Under the pieces are notes generated by a model. It did not search any database. It saw only the letters and a list, made by a program, of their open reading frames with translations, and was not told the DNA's origin. Shown piece after piece: positions 26,816 to 36,901 of a stretch of 64,000 nt of DNA. Made by a program: the position numbers and the translations under genes. Source of the DNA: Aciduricibacillus chroicocephali (GTDB lineage Bacteria > Bacillota > Bacilli > Bacillales > Amphibacillaceae); contig NZ_CP129113.1 of the NCBI RefSeq assembly GCF_030762805.1, positions 634,001 through 698,000 on the forward strand, in the 5' to 3' direction. Every line of letters begins with the position of its first letter. The first letter of the stretch is position 1.

Positions 26816-27706
26816 ATGCTGCAAAATGTCTACACAGTCGTGCTGATCATCTTTTTTGTTAATATCATATACGTAACGCTTTCTACAGTACGGATGATAT
26901 TGACATTAAAAGGAAGAAGGTACATAGCGGCTGGAGTAAGTCTTGTTGAAATTAGTGTATACGTTGTCGGGCTTAGCCTCGTTCTGGACAACTTAAATGC
27001 AATCCAGAATGTTGTCGCTTATGCACTTGGATTCGGAATTGGTGTAATTGTCGGTACCAAAATTGAAGAAAAAATGGCACTTGGTTATATTACGGTAAAT
27101 GTCATATCTTCAGATCCAGATCTTGATTTCTCAGGTCGTCTGCGTGCGAAAGGCTACGGAGTAACAAGTTGGCTAGCAGATGGAAGGGACGGTCACCGTC
27201 TTGCTCTGCAGATTCTCACGCCGCGCAAATATGAGTTGAAATTGTATGAGGATATCAAAGAAATAGATCCGAAAGCTTTTATTATTGCTTATGAACCGAA
27301 ACAGATTTTTGGAGGTTTCTGGGTGAAACAGGTGAGGAGAGGACGTCTTTTCAACCATCATCGTAAAGCTGCTGCACAGGAAAAAGGTACAGATACTTTC
27401 GTCCCTGCAAAAGCTGAAACGATGGCAGAACCAGCACCTCATCCAGCTGATGACTTTACAAGTCCATTGAGCGAACATCAGGAAACAAATAAAGATAAAT
27501 CAAAACAGCCACTTGAAGCAAGAACGAATGAACGGGCAGATGGAGCAAGAGAAACAGATTCTTCAAAATTGCCGCCCCGTGTCCGTGTACAAACAGAACA
27601 AAACCAAGAGAGAGAAGTACGTGATGACCATAAACCGGAATCGGGACATTCCCCAGGGCCAGGTTCTTCGATGAAAGAACGTGAACATCCTAAATCACCA
27701 GAATAA
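26816..27706 (+). CDS. yebE: UPF0316 membrane protein YebE with a long C-terminal tail
   Basis: 296 residues from ATG 26816 (AAGGAGG upstream). The first 175 match the UPF0316 family: three membrane helices (about 5-90) then a small cytoplasmic DUF2179-like domain with [10 protein letters not shown] and [11 protein letters not shown]. The family is usually 170-185 residues. Here about 120 more residues follow, polar, rich in Lys, Glu, Pro and Ser, with no recognisable fold. The position between pbuG and purE is conserved with B. subtilis. Function unknown; the DUF2179 domain suggests ligand sensing or transport. Confidence 0.85.
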   Translation: MLQNVYTVVLIIFFVNIIYVTLSTVRMILTLKGRRYIAAGVSLVEISVYVVGLSLVLDNLNAIQNVVAYALGFGIGVIVGTKIEEKMALGYITVNVISSDPDLDFSGRLRAKGYGVTSWLADGRDGHRLALQILTPRKYELKLYEDIKEIDPKAFIIAYEPKQIFGGFWVKQVRRGRLFNHHRKAAAQEKGTDTFVPAKAETMAEPAPHPADDFTSPLSEHQETNKDKSKQPLEARTNERADGARETDSSKLPPRVRVQTEQNQEREVRDDHKPESGHSPGPGSSMKEREHPKSPE

Positions 27707-27714
27707 GTTTCTCT

Positions 27715-27747
27715 GAAGCACCTCGATTTTCGAGGTGCTTCTTTTTT
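27715..27747 (+). terminator. yebE terminator
   Basis: GAAGCACCTCG and CGAGGTGCTTC form a perfect 11-bp stem around ATTTT, followed by TTTTTT. Confidence 0.92.
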
Positions 27748-27938
27748 AGGTTAGTGGGCGTTTTATAGAGCAGATGGAATAATTGGAGTCACTGTCTATC
27801 ACGTTCACGAAATGAGTCGTTTAATGGCTTTAATAGGAGAATGATGAGAGTAGCTAAGGTTAAAGGCTAAGTCATCGATATCATGACTATGGAATCAAAA
27901 ATCATAAATATATGGATTTACAATTGGGTAATTAACCG

Positions 27939-27983
27939 AAAACCGAACATTAAATATAAAATCAATAATAAAGTTCGAAATTT
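27939..27983 (+). promoter_or_regulatory. Pair of inverted PurBoxes (PurR operator)
   Basis: AAAACCGAACATTA (27939-27952) and, inverted, AAAGTTCGAAATTT (27970-27983) both fit the B. subtilis PurBox consensus AWWWCGAACWWT. The first has a CC before GAAC. They are about 17 bases apart and the second ends two bases before the -35, as in known PurR-controlled promoters. PurR should repress when PRPP is low. Confidence 0.85.
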
Positions 27984-27984
27984 G

Positions 27985-28014
27985 TTGACATGCTTTGACG
28001 AAATTTGTTATGCT
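27985..28014 (+). promoter_or_regulatory. purE operon sigma-A promoter
   Basis: TTGACA (27985-27990) and TATGCT (28009-28014) with an 18-base spacer. The predicted RNA start near 28021 is about ten bases before the aptamer. Confidence 0.8.
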
Positions 28015-28030
28015 CTTATCAAGAAAAGCA

Positions 28031-28101
28031 TTCCTCGTATAATCTTCTGAATATGGCAGAAGAGTTTCTACCCAATACCTTAAATATTGGCCTATGAGGA
28101 G
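28031..28101 (+). promoter_or_regulatory. Guanine-class purine riboswitch upstream of purE
   Basis: P1 arms TCCTC (28032) and GAGGA (28096), P2 CTTCTG/CAGAAG, J2/3 core GTTTCTACC and P3 CCAATA/TATTGG are all clear. The 3' core reads GCCTATG rather than the usual GACTATG. The ligand-pairing base (74) is still C, so guanine is expected, but neighbouring position 73 is C instead of A. Confidence 0.92.
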
Positions 28102-28191
28102 ATGGAGGTACGGTTCGCCGTTCCTTTGCCGGAAAGAGATTTAGCCCTAATAAGGCTACCTTTAATTTCGGTACACAGATTCGGAATCCCG

Positions 28192-28238
28192 AGCCTGTTC
28201 ATCTTCTCTTTGCAGTTGATGAACAGGCTTTTTGTTTT
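28192..28238 (+). terminator. Riboswitch terminator of the pur operon
   Basis: AGCCTGTTCATC and GATGAACAGGCT form a 12-bp perfect stem, then TTTTTGTTTT. It lies 90 bases after the aptamer and 80 before purE, as expected for attenuation by guanine. Confidence 0.92.
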
Positions 28239-28320
28239 ATCGTTTTGCCATATTGAAAAAATGGGAAAAGCGGATATTAAAGAGAATGAATAATTTTAGC
28301 TGATAGAGATGGAAGGCGGG

Positions 28321-28818
28321 ATGATTTTGGCAGTTGTAGGCGTCATTATGGGAAGCATTTCAGATTGGGAAACGATGCAGCATGCATGCACAGTGCTGGA
28401 TGAACTTGAGATTACTTATGAGAAGGATGTTATCAGTGCTCATCGGACACCTGATGATATGTTCAAATATGCGAAGTCAGCACGCGAACGCGGCTTGAAA
28501 GTGATTATTGCTGGAGCAGGTGGCGCGGCACATCTTCCTGGGATGACAGCCTCCCAGACGACATTGCCGGTCATCGGTGTTCCAGTCCAATCGAAAGCAC
28601 TTAATGGCCTTGATTCACTTCTGTCAATCGTTCAAATGCCAGGCGGTGTGCCGACAGCAACGGTAGCAATCGGTAAGGCAGGAGCCACGAATGCAGGTTT
28701 GCTTGCAGCCCAAATCCTCGGTACTTCAGATGACTCAATTGCAGAGAAACTGCAAAAATATCAATCAGGCTTGAAAGATAAAGTTGCAGAAATGAGGGAT
28801 GATCTTGCAAACAGATAA
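28321..28818 (+). CDS. purE: N5-carboxyaminoimidazole ribonucleotide mutase
   Basis: Class I PurE, 165 residues, converts N5-CAIR to CAIR in IMP synthesis. [13 protein letters not shown] and SAHRTPD are the substrate-loop motifs, with [11 protein letters not shown] after. ATG 28321 has GGAAGG upstream with five-base spacing; ATG 28309 would add four residues but has no ribosome site. First gene of the pur operon; its end overlaps purK by 20 bases. Confidence 0.95.
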   Translation: MILAVVGVIMGSISDWETMQHACTVLDELEITYEKDVISAHRTPDDMFKYAKSARERGLKVIIAGAGGAAHLPGMTASQTTLPVIGVPVQSKALNGLDSLLSIVQMPGGVPTATVAIGKAGATNAGLLAAQILGTSDDSIAEKLQKYQSGLKDKVAEMRDDLANR

Positions 28819-29947
28819 ACAGAAACTCACCATATTGCCACCTCAGACAATTGGAATTATCGGTGGGGGCCAGTTGGGAAGAATGATGGCCCTAGCTGCT
28901 CGTCATATGGGATATGGCATTGCTGTACTTGATCCGACTCCGAACTGTCCGACAGCACAAGTTGCGGACATTCATATAGAAGCTGCTTATGATGACATGG
29001 ACGGGATTCGCAAGCTTACGGAAGTGAGTGACGTCATTACATACGAATTCGAGAATGTTGACCTCGAAGCAGCGGCCTACATTGAAGCGCAGGGCAAACT
29101 TCCTCAAGGGGCGCGCGCGCTTGAAGTGACTCAGAATCGTAAGCGAGAAAAGGAATTGATCCGAGATCTCGGCCTTCCTGTTCCCGAGTTCGCGATTGTT
29201 GAAAGTGCTGAAGAGGCAAAAGAGGCACTCTCAACATTCGTACTTCCAGCAGTCATCAAGACTTGTCGCGGAGGGTATGACGGCAAAGGTCAAGTGAAAA
29301 TTGAATCAGCTCAGGACTTTGCTGAAGCAATTGAGCTTGCTGATAAGCAGTCACCATGCATCATTGAGCAGTGGATTCCTTTTGAACGTGAAATCTCTGC
29401 CGTATTTACGAGATCACAAGATGGTGACATTGAATTTTTCCCGATTGCGGAGAATGACCATCGCGACCACATCCTATATAAAACGACAGTTCCAGCTAAT
29501 GTGAGTGGACAAGTTATTGAACGTGCAAAAGCAGCAGCAGGTCTTCTTGCTGACGAGATGGATATCGTCGGGACATTTACTGTTGAGATGTTTGTGAGAG
29601 GCGAAGACATCTTCTTGAATGAGATGGCTCCGCGACCGCATAATTCAGGTCACTACACAATAGAAGCTTGCAATATATCACAATTTGCACAGCATGTTCG
29701 CGCTATCTGTGGATTACCGCTCATGCCGGTTCGACTTCTTGGTGACACTGTCATGATTAACGTTCTCGGAGAAGACTTGCCAGGTGTACTTCGGGCGATG
29801 CCGCTTTCTGAAGATGCTTTTGTCCATCTTTATGGAAAAGCGGAACCGAAAGATAAACGAAAAATGGGCCATGTCACGTTCCTGGCTGAAACAAAAGAAC
29901 AGCTGGAACGCATGATCAATGATTACGAGAAAGCAACACAAAATTAA
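28799..29947 (+). CDS. purK: N5-carboxyaminoimidazole ribonucleotide synthase
   Basis: ATP-grasp enzyme of 382 residues that carboxylates AIR to N5-CAIR for PurE. It has [18 protein letters not shown] at the N-terminus, [14 protein letters not shown] for ATP binding and [13 protein letters not shown] near the C-terminus. ATG 28799 overlaps the purE 3' end; an alternative TTG at 28805 lies six bases after GAGGG and could be the real start. The next gene in B. subtilis is purB; here a 116-base gap leads straight to purL. Confidence 0.95.
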   Translation: MILQTDKQKLTILPPQTIGIIGGGQLGRMMALAARHMGYGIAVLDPTPNCPTAQVADIHIEAAYDDMDGIRKLTEVSDVITYEFENVDLEAAAYIEAQGKLPQGARALEVTQNRKREKELIRDLGLPVPEFAIVESAEEAKEALSTFVLPAVIKTCRGGYDGKGQVKIESAQDFAEAIELADKQSPCIIEQWIPFEREISAVFTRSQDGDIEFFPIAENDHRDHILYKTTVPANVSGQVIERAKAAAGLLADEMDIVGTFTVEMFVRGEDIFLNEMAPRPHNSGHYTIEACNISQFAQHVRAICGLPLMPVRLLGDTVMINVLGEDLPGVLRAMPLSEDAFVHLYGKAEPKDKRKMGHVTFLAETKEQLERMINDYEKATQN

Positions 29948-30063
29948 TTAATAAAAAGTTTTGAGCGGATGATGTGCCAATGCACGGACGCTTGCAGCAG
30001 AGGCGGAAAAACGCCATTAAACATACAAAATCCATTCTTTTTCACTTAAAAGGAGAGCTAACG
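29948..30063 (+). other. purK-purL junction lacking purB, purC, purS and purQ
   Basis: Only 116 bases separate the purK stop from purL. In B. subtilis this place holds purB, purC, purS and purQ, about 3 kb. I see no recognisable remnant of any of the four in either strand, no terminator and no repeat at the joint. The right end contains AAAAGGAG, the purL ribosome site. Confidence 0.8.
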
Positions 30064-32283
30064 ATGACGAAAAATAATCAAATCCAGCCGGAACAGATTG
30101 AGCAGGACAAGATTTATGCGGAAATGGGTCTATCTGACAAGGAGTACAACCTGATTAAAGATACGCTCAAGCGTCATCCGAACTTTGTTGAAACAGGACT
30201 CTTCTCAGCAATGTGGTCAGAGCACTGCAGCTATAAGACTTCCAAGCCACTACTTAGAAAATTCCCAACGAAAGCACCTCAAGTTCTTCAAGGACCTGGT
30301 GAAGGTGCAGGTGTTGTTGATATCGGTGATAACCAGGCAGTGGTGTTCAAAATCGAATCTCATAACTCACCATCAGCTGTTGAACCATTTGAAGGTGCGG
30401 CAACTGGTGTTGGCGGAATCATCCGTGACGTCTTCTCAATGGGTGCGAAGCCGATTGCTTCTATGAACTCACTTCGTTTCGGAAACTTGGATAATGCTAA
30501 GGACAAGGAACTCTTCTCAGAAGCAATCCGCGGTATTGCATACTATGGCAACGCGATTGGTGTTCCAACTGTCGGCGGTGAAGTTGGCTTTGACGCTTGC
30601 TATCATGAGAAGCCACTTGTCAATGCAATGGTTGTTGGACTTCTAGATCATGATGGATTGCAAAAGGGTCTTGCTGACGGACCAGGCAACAGTGTTCTTT
30701 ATGTAGGTGCGCCAACAGGCCGCGATGGTATCGGTGGTGCTGCATTCTCCTCCAGTGAAGTTGATACGGAAGAGGACAACACATCTGCAGTTGCAATCGG
30801 TGATCCTGAAGTTGAGAAGCGCTTGATCGAAGCTTGCCTTGAAGTGTGCAAGAACGATGCTCTTGTCGGTATGCAGGACATGGGTGCGGCTGGTCTGACA
30901 TCTTCTTCAAGTGAAATGGCTTCTAAGTCCGGTACAGGGATTGAAATGAACATGGATCTAGTGCCGACTCGCGAAGAGAATATGGATGCGTATGAATTGA
31001 TGCTTTCAGAATCTCAAGAAAGAATGCTGCTCGTCGTCAAAAAGGATCGTGAACAAGAAATTATCGACATTTTCAAGAAACACGATATTCCAGCAGTCGT
31101 TATTGGTAAAGTCATCGAGGAGAAAGTACTTCGTCTGATCGAAAAAGGTGAAGTTGTATGTGACCTTCCTGTTGATGCACTTGCTGAAGACGTGCCGACA
31201 AACCACTTGCCATCAAAAGAGGCGGAATATTTCAAAGAGTTCCAGAAACATCCAGTCGCTATTCCGGAAGTGAAAGATCAGGCAGAAGCTTTGAAACAGT
31301 TGCTTCAACAGCCGACAATCGCTAGCAAAGAGTGGGCATATAGCCAGTTCGATGCTCCTGCAGATGACAGTGTCGTATTCGGCCCTGGTTCAGATGCGGC
31401 AGTTGTGAAGATCGAAGGCAAGGACAAAGCAATCGCGATCACTACAGACTGTAATGCACGTTACATCTACCTCGATCCGAACATGGGCGGTAAGATCGCA
31501 GTAGCTGAAGCAGCACGTAATATCGTTGCTACTGGAGCAAAACCAATTGCGCTTACAGATGGTTTGAACTACGGTGATCCAACAAATCCGGAAGTATTCT
31601 GGCAGCTTGAAGAGAGCATCAATGGTCTCTCAGAAGCTTGTGAAGTGCTCGAAACACCTGTTATTAGCGGTAACGTATCACTTTACAACCAGTCTAACGG
31701 CAAGCCAATCTTCCCGACTCCGATTATCGGTATGGTAGGTCTCTTCGAATCTCTTGATCATGTAACACCGAGCCACTTCCAGGAAGCTGGCGATGCAATC
31801 TATGTAATTGGTGAAACAAAAGCAGAATTCGGCGGATCTGAACTTCAGAAAATTGTTGATGGTGATTACAGTGGAAAAGCTCCGCACATCGATTTGCATA
31901 AAGAAGCAAAGCGTCAAGAACAGCTTCTTGAAGCAATCAAAAAAGGCCTTATCGAATCAGCACATGATCTTTCAGAAGGTGGTCTTGGTGTAGCACTTGC
32001 CGAAAGCACATTCGGAGGCAAAGGCCTTGGAGCTTCATGTGAACTTGCTGGTGATGCGACAACAGTTCTATTCAGTGAATCTCAGTCACGTTTCCTTGTG
32101 ACAGTGAAACTTGAGAACAAAGCAGAATTCGAAAAGCTTGTTGAAGCAGCACAGGAAATCGGAACAGTAGACGAAAAGCCGGAACTTAAAGTAACAATCG
32201 ACGGCAAACTTGTGATTGAGGAAGATGTTCAGCAACTCAATAAGCTTTGGAAGGAAGCAATTCCAAGCGTATTGAAATCCTAA
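30064..32283 (+). CDS. purL: FGAM synthase, small-type PurL subunit
   Basis: 739 residues, the small PurL form (about 740) that makes FGAM only in complex with PurS and the glutaminase PurQ. There is no PurQ domain fused, unlike the 1300-residue enterobacterial PurL. Visible motifs are [10 protein letters not shown] (about residues 46-55), [18 protein letters not shown] and a second AIR-synthetase-like repeat. The normally invariant HNHP core reads HNSP (about residues 100-103): the first His is kept and the second is Ser. AAAAGGAG precedes ATG 30064. The stop lies inside the start region of purF. Confidence 0.93.
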   Translation: MTKNNQIQPEQIEQDKIYAEMGLSDKEYNLIKDTLKRHPNFVETGLFSAMWSEHCSYKTSKPLLRKFPTKAPQVLQGPGEGAGVVDIGDNQAVVFKIESHNSPSAVEPFEGAATGVGGIIRDVFSMGAKPIASMNSLRFGNLDNAKDKELFSEAIRGIAYYGNAIGVPTVGGEVGFDACYHEKPLVNAMVVGLLDHDGLQKGLADGPGNSVLYVGAPTGRDGIGGAAFSSSEVDTEEDNTSAVAIGDPEVEKRLIEACLEVCKNDALVGMQDMGAAGLTSSSSEMASKSGTGIEMNMDLVPTREENMDAYELMLSESQERMLLVVKKDREQEIIDIFKKHDIPAVVIGKVIEEKVLRLIEKGEVVCDLPVDALAEDVPTNHLPSKEAEYFKEFQKHPVAIPEVKDQAEALKQLLQQPTIASKEWAYSQFDAPADDSVVFGPGSDAAVVKIEGKDKAIAITTDCNARYIYLDPNMGGKIAVAEAARNIVATGAKPIALTDGLNYGDPTNPEVFWQLEESINGLSEACEVLETPVISGNVSLYNQSNGKPIFPTPIIGMVGLFESLDHVTPSHFQEAGDAIYVIGETKAEFGGSELQKIVDGDYSGKAPHIDLHKEAKRQEQLLEAIKKGLIESAHDLSEGGLGVALAESTFGGKGLGASCELAGDATTVLFSESQSRFLVTVKLENKAEFEKLVEAAQEIGTVDEKPELKVTIDGKLVIEEDVQQLNKLWKEAIPSVLKS

Positions 32284-33668
32284 GCAAAAATGAGGAATGC
32301 ACTGTGTTTGGTATATGGGGTCACAATTCAGCAGCCGAAATCACCTACTATGGCCTGCATGCTCTTCAGCATCGCGGCCAAGACGGTGCCGGCATTGCAA
32401 CGACGAATGGCACTGAACTGAATATTCATAAGGGCATGGGCTTGCTGAACGATGTATTTGAGCGGGCAGAGTTCTCCAAGCTGCCCGGCCATGCGGCGAT
32501 CGGCCATGTCCGTTATCCGTCTGGTGGCGAAGGAAGCATTAATGACGTCCAGCCATTCCTTTTCCGTTCTCAGTCGGAGAATGTAGCCATCGCACATGAC
32601 GGCGCCATTATGAACAAGAATGAGCTTCGTACGGAATTGGAATCACAAGGAAGCATTCTGCAAACATCAGCCGATCCGGAAATCCTTGCCCATCTGATGA
32701 AACAGAAGGGCAGGAAGGTTTCCAGAGATACGATTATTGAGGCTCTTCGTAAAATTGTTGGAGCCTACGCGTTTCTCATCATGACAGATGACAAGCTGTA
32801 TGCAGCTCTCGGTTCACGAGGGATCAGGCCTTTGTCAATCGGTAAGCTGAAGGATTCATACGTCGTTGCATCGGAAACATGTGCCTTCGATATCATTGGA
32901 GCGAAGTTCGAAAGAGAAGTTATGCCTGGAGAACTTGTCGAAATCAGTGATGAAGGAATCAAGTCAACACGTTTCGCTTTACGTGAACAGCGTGCACTAT
33001 GTGCCATGGAATACGTCTATCTCTCAAGACCAGACAGTGATTTGAATCATGTGAATGTACATGCTTCACGAAAACGGATGGGAATTGAGCTTGCCAAAGA
33101 AGCGCCTATCGAAGCGGATGTAGTAACAGGTGTTCCGGATTCAAGCATCTCTGCAGCAATTGGGTATGCGGAAGAGAGCGGGCTTCCTTATGAAATCGGC
33201 ATTATTAAAAACCGTTACATCGGACGTACATTCATCCAGCCGACACAGGAATTGAGAGAACAGGGTGTTAAGATGAAGCTTTCTCCAGTTCGCGGAATTG
33301 TGGAAGGTAAACGTGTCGTCATGATCGATGATTCGATTGTTCGTGGTACGACAAGCAGACGGATTGTACGGATGTTGAAAGAGGCAGGCGCGAAAGAAGT
33401 ACATGTACGCATCGCTTCTCCACTCATCACGGATCCATGCTATTATGGAGTCGATATGTCGACAAAAGAAGAATTAATTGCAGCAAATCATACATTAGAA
33501 GAAATAGGACAAATCATCGAAGCAGACAGCATCGCGTTTCTTTCTGTAGATGGCCTTGAACAGGCGATTGTTAAAGACAAGACGATCAACCAGGGAATTT
33601 GCAATGCTTGCATGACTGGTAAATATCCGGTTACTTACAATCATGTGACCGAAACAGCAAGCAAATAA
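32247..33668 (+). CDS. purF: Amidophosphoribosyltransferase
   Basis: Makes phosphoribosylamine from PRPP and glutamine, the committed step. It has an Ntn glutaminase domain, with catalytic Cys in [11 protein letters not shown] exposed after propeptide removal; the PRPP site is [15 protein letters not shown]; and an iron-sulfur-cluster Cys lies in [10 protein letters not shown] near the end. No ATG is in frame before the Cys. The candidates are TTG 32247 (17 residues before Cys, inside purL) and ATT 32271 (nine residues, nearer the B. subtilis propeptide of 11). GGAAGGA at 32249 would suit the ATT better. Coordinates use the TTG. The start overlaps purL by 37 bases. Confidence 0.9.
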   Translation: MEGSNSKRIEILSKNEECTVFGIWGHNSAAEITYYGLHALQHRGQDGAGIATTNGTELNIHKGMGLLNDVFERAEFSKLPGHAAIGHVRYPSGGEGSINDVQPFLFRSQSENVAIAHDGAIMNKNELRTELESQGSILQTSADPEILAHLMKQKGRKVSRDTIIEALRKIVGAYAFLIMTDDKLYAALGSRGIRPLSIGKLKDSYVVASETCAFDIIGAKFEREVMPGELVEISDEGIKSTRFALREQRALCAMEYVYLSRPDSDLNHVNVHASRKRMGIELAKEAPIEADVVTGVPDSSISAAIGYAEESGLPYEIGIIKNRYIGRTFIQPTQELREQGVKMKLSPVRGIVEGKRVVMIDDSIVRGTTSRRIVRMLKEAGAKEVHVRIASPLITDPCYYGVDMSTKEELIAANHTLEEIGQIIEADSIAFLSVDGLEQAIVKDKTINQGICNACMTGKYPVTYNHVTETASK

Positions 33669-33688
33669 AGAAGAGGGAGCGGGAAACT

Positions 33689-34711
33689 ATGTCAGATGCA
33701 TACAGAGCGGCAGGCGTGGATGTCGAAAAAGGCTACGAAGCTGTAGAACGAATGAAAAAGCATATTGCAAAAACAAAACGCAGTGAAGTACTTGGAGGGA
33801 TCGGTTCTTTTGCGGGACTGTTTGAACTCACTTCTTTCAAATATGACGAACCTGTGCTTGTCTCCGGAACTGATGGAGTCGGTACGAAACTGAAGCTCGC
33901 CTTCCAGATGGACAAGCATGATACGATCGGCATTGATGTCGTTGCCATGTGTGTGAATGATATTGTGGCTCAAGGAGCAGAACCGCTCTTCTTCCTCGAT
34001 TATATTGCTTGTGGAAAGAATGACCCTGCTGTAATTGAACAAATTGTTGCTGGTATCTCTGAAGGCTGTGTTCAAGCTGGGGCAGCACTTGTCGGTGGTG
34101 AAACTGCGGAAATGCCTGGTATGTATTCCGAAGATGAGTATGACTTGGCAGGATTCACAGTCGGAATCGCTGACAAGCCGAAGCTCATTACAGGCGAACA
34201 TATCGAAGCTGGTGATGTTGTCATTGGTCTTGCTTCTAGCGGTGTTCATTCCAACGGGTTCTCACTCGTTCGAAAAATTACAGATAAGCTCGATTTAAAG
34301 AAAACATATGAAGGCTTCGATCGTCCGCTTGGTGAAGCTTTGCTTGAACCGACACGCATTTATGCGAAACAGATGAAGGCTGTTTTGCAAGAGGTAAATG
34401 TAAAAGGTGTTTCCCATATTACGGGTGGCGGTTTCTATGAAAACCTTCCACGTGTCGTGCCTGCAGGTCTCGGTTTTGAAATTGACCGTTCAGCTTGGGA
34501 AGTACCACATGTGTTCAACTTCTTGCAAAAAGAAGGCAACATCTCCGATAAAGATATGTTCGGCGTCTTCAATATGGGCATTGGCCTTGCGCTCGTCGTA
34601 GCTCCTGAAGACCAAGATAAAGTCCTCTATGCACTTGGACAGGCAGGCGAGAAAGCATCTGTCATTGGTAAAGTGACAGACACTGAAGGTGTGCAGTTCA
34701 TCAATGGCTAA
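33689..34711 (+). CDS. purM: Phosphoribosylformylglycinamidine cyclo-ligase
   Basis: Closes FGAM to AIR with ATP. 340 residues, typical. It starts [17 protein letters not shown] and has [27 protein letters not shown] and THITGGGF-like [22 protein letters not shown] precedes the ATG. The stop overlaps the purN start in ATGGCTAA, so the two are translationally coupled. It supplies AIR to PurK/PurE, whose genes open the operon. Confidence 0.96.
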   Translation: MSDAYRAAGVDVEKGYEAVERMKKHIAKTKRSEVLGGIGSFAGLFELTSFKYDEPVLVSGTDGVGTKLKLAFQMDKHDTIGIDVVAMCVNDIVAQGAEPLFFLDYIACGKNDPAVIEQIVAGISEGCVQAGAALVGGETAEMPGMYSEDEYDLAGFTVGIADKPKLITGEHIEAGDVVIGLASSGVHSNGFSLVRKITDKLDLKKTYEGFDRPLGEALLEPTRIYAKQMKAVLQEVNVKGVSHITGGGFYENLPRVVPAGLGFEIDRSAWEVPHVFNFLQKEGNISDKDMFGVFNMGIGLALVVAPEDQDKVLYALGQAGEKASVIGKVTDTEGVQFING

Positions 34712-35270
34712 AGTGAAAGCGGCGGTATTTGCTTCTGGTTCAGGATCAAATTTCGAGGCAATTATGAAAGCTGGAGAACTGCCTTGTGAGATTACCTTAC
34801 TTGTTTGTGATAAGCCTGGAGCTGGTGCCGTTGAACGGGCAAAGCGCCTTGGTGTGCCAGTGCTTGAACTTAGTCCAAAACAGTTTAAGGATAAAGCAGC
34901 TTATGAGCAAGCTTTGGTGAAACGTCTGCGCGAAGAAGGTATTGAATGGATTTTTCTCGCAGGTTACATGCGTTTAATCGGGCCTGATCTGCTTGGAGCT
35001 TATGAAAATCGGATACTGAATATCCACCCGTCCCTTCTTCCGGATTTCCCGGGAGCGGATGGAATTGGGGATGCCTTTAGAGCAGGTGTCAATAAGACAG
35101 GTGTTACCATTCATTATGTTGATGCAGGGATGGATACAGGACCTATTATTAAGCAGCGTGAAGTTGACATCTTGCCAAATGACACAATAGATACACTCGC
35201 GGAGCGGATTCACAAAGTGGAACATGAATTGTACCCTGAAGTGATTCGTGAAGTATTAACACATAAATAG
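34704..35270 (+). CDS. purN: Phosphoribosylglycinamide formyltransferase
   Basis: 10-formyl-THF-dependent GAR transformylase, 188 residues. It has [13 protein letters not shown] at the N-terminus, the folate-binding core [14 protein letters not shown] and the catalytic [15 protein letters not shown]. The start is ATG 34704, overlapping the purM stop; the upstream ATG at 34689 is inside purM without a ribosome site. In this family the Asp after GVTIHYVD is also catalytic and is present. Confidence 0.95.
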   Translation: MAKVKAAVFASGSGSNFEAIMKAGELPCEITLLVCDKPGAGAVERAKRLGVPVLELSPKQFKDKAAYEQALVKRLREEGIEWIFLAGYMRLIGPDLLGAYENRILNIHPSLLPDFPGADGIGDAFRAGVNKTGVTIHYVDAGMDTGPIIKQREVDILPNDTIDTLAERIHKVEHELYPEVIREVLTHK

Positions 35271-35284
35271 TTCAAAAACTTTCC

Positions 35285-35308
35285 AAGGGCCACTGTGCCC
35301 TTCTTTTT
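35285..35308 (+). terminator. Intercistronic hairpin between purN and purH
   Basis: AAGGGC and GCCCTT pair around CACTGT, then CTTTTTAC. This has terminator form but is short, so it may cut only part of the transcripts or stabilise an RNA end inside the operon. Confidence 0.5.
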
Positions 35309-35342
35309 ACATAACGGAGAATTGAGAAATGGAGGAGAAAGT

Positions 35343-36875
35343 ATGAAGAAACAAGCATTGCTTAGTGTTTCAGATAAAACAGGCATTACGGATTTTGCTG
35401 CAGGTCTTGTGAAGCAAGGTTTCGAGATCATCTCTACTGGCGGCACATTGAAGGCGATAGAAGAAGCAGGGATTCCTGTAAAAGCTGTCGATGAAGTGAC
35501 AGGTTTTCCAGAAATTATGGATGGACGTGTGAAAACGTTGCATCCAAAAGTACATGGCGGTTTGTTGGCAAAGCGTGACAACCCGGAACATCGCCAGGCA
35601 CTTGCTGATAATGAAATTGATACAATCGACCTCGTTGCTGTTAACCTTTATCCGTTCAAAGAGACTTTGGCAAAGCCAGGCGTCTCTGATGATGAAATTA
35701 TTGAGAACATTGATATCGGTGGTCCAACAATGCTGCGCTCAGCTGCTAAGAACTTCGCGGATGTACTTGTAGTCGTAGATCCTTCTGATTATCCAAAAGT
35801 GCTGGAAGCATTGGAGCAAGACCAGACAGACTATAAACTTCGCCACGGACTTGCAGCGAAAGTATTCCGTCATACAGCTCATTATGATGCTATGATTGCA
35901 CGTTATTTCACAGAGGCAACTGGCGAAGCTTTCCCTGAGAACTACACAGTGACTTATGAAAAAGTTCAAGATTTGCGTTATGGGGAAAATCCTCACCAGC
36001 ATGCAGCATTTTATAAAACACCTGTTTCTGCTGCATTCAGCCTTTCATCAGCGAAACAGCTTCACGGTAAGGAACTCTCTTATAACAATATTCAAGATGC
36101 CAATGCAGCACTTGAAATTGTTCGTGAATATGCAGAGCCGGCAGCAGTAGCGGTCAAACATATGAACCCATGCGGTGTTGGAGTCGGTGACAACATCGAG
36201 CAGGCTTTCCAGCGTGCCTATGATGCAGATCCTGTTTCTATTTTCGGCGGCATCGTTGCTTTGAATCAGCAAGTTGACAAAGCGACAGCCGAAATTCTAA
36301 GCGGTATTTTCCTTGAAATTATTATTGCCCCAGGATTTGACCAGGATGCACTTGATATCTTGACTCAGAAAAAGAACATTCGTCTCCTTGAGATGGACAT
36401 GGTCGATACGGAAGCACGCTCTCACAAGCTTACTTCTATTAATGGAGGAATGTTGATCCAGGATGCAGACCATGCAGAATTCAAGGATGATCAGCTTGCA
36501 GTCGTGACAAAACGTGCCCCTTCAGAAGAAGAAATGAAAGACTTGATCTTCGCTTGGAAGGCAGTAAAACATGTGAAATCAAATGCAATTGTCCTTGCTA
36601 AAGGTTGTCAAACAGTAGGAATCGGTGCTGGCCAGATGAACCGTGTCGGCGCAGCGAAAATTGCGATTGAACAGGCTGGAGAAGCAGCTGAGGGCGCAGC
36701 ACTTGCATCTGATGCATTCTTTCCAATGCCGGACACAGTCGAAGCAGCAGCTGCTGCAGGAATTAAAGCGATTATCCAGCCGGGTGGATCGAAGCGTGAC
36801 CAGGAATCAATCGATGCATGTGATAAACACGGAATCGCGATGGTGCTAACAAGCATGCGTCATTTCAAACATTAA
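35343..36875 (+). CDS. purH: AICAR transformylase / IMP cyclohydrolase
   Basis: Bifunctional enzyme for the last two steps to IMP. 510 residues from ATG 35343 (GGAGGAGAAAGT upstream); the frame from 35295 would run through the preceding hairpin. The N-terminal cyclohydrolase domain has [13 protein letters not shown] and GRVKTLHP. The transformylase domain has KHMNPCGVG with the catalytic Lys-His and ends [14 protein letters not shown]. Follows purN after a 72-base gap containing a hairpin. Confidence 0.96.
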   Translation: MKKQALLSVSDKTGITDFAAGLVKQGFEIISTGGTLKAIEEAGIPVKAVDEVTGFPEIMDGRVKTLHPKVHGGLLAKRDNPEHRQALADNEIDTIDLVAVNLYPFKETLAKPGVSDDEIIENIDIGGPTMLRSAAKNFADVLVVVDPSDYPKVLEALEQDQTDYKLRHGLAAKVFRHTAHYDAMIARYFTEATGEAFPENYTVTYEKVQDLRYGENPHQHAAFYKTPVSAAFSLSSAKQLHGKELSYNNIQDANAALEIVREYAEPAAVAVKHMNPCGVGVGDNIEQAFQRAYDADPVSIFGGIVALNQQVDKATAEILSGIFLEIIIAPGFDQDALDILTQKKNIRLLEMDMVDTEARSHKLTSINGGMLIQDADHAEFKDDQLAVVTKRAPSEEEMKDLIFAWKAVKHVKSNAIVLAKGCQTVGIGAGQMNRVGAAKIAIEQAGEAAEGAALASDAFFPMPDTVEAAAAAGIKAIIQPGGSKRDQESIDACDKHGIAMVLTSMRHFKH

Positions 36876-36901
36876 TCTTTACTGCGAAAGGCGGAATTCC
36901 A

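Noticed and set aside
28087-28293. A 68-codon plus-strand open frame before purE
   Set aside because: It starts inside the purine aptamer and runs through the riboswitch terminator; no ribosome site. The RNA structure explains the sequence.
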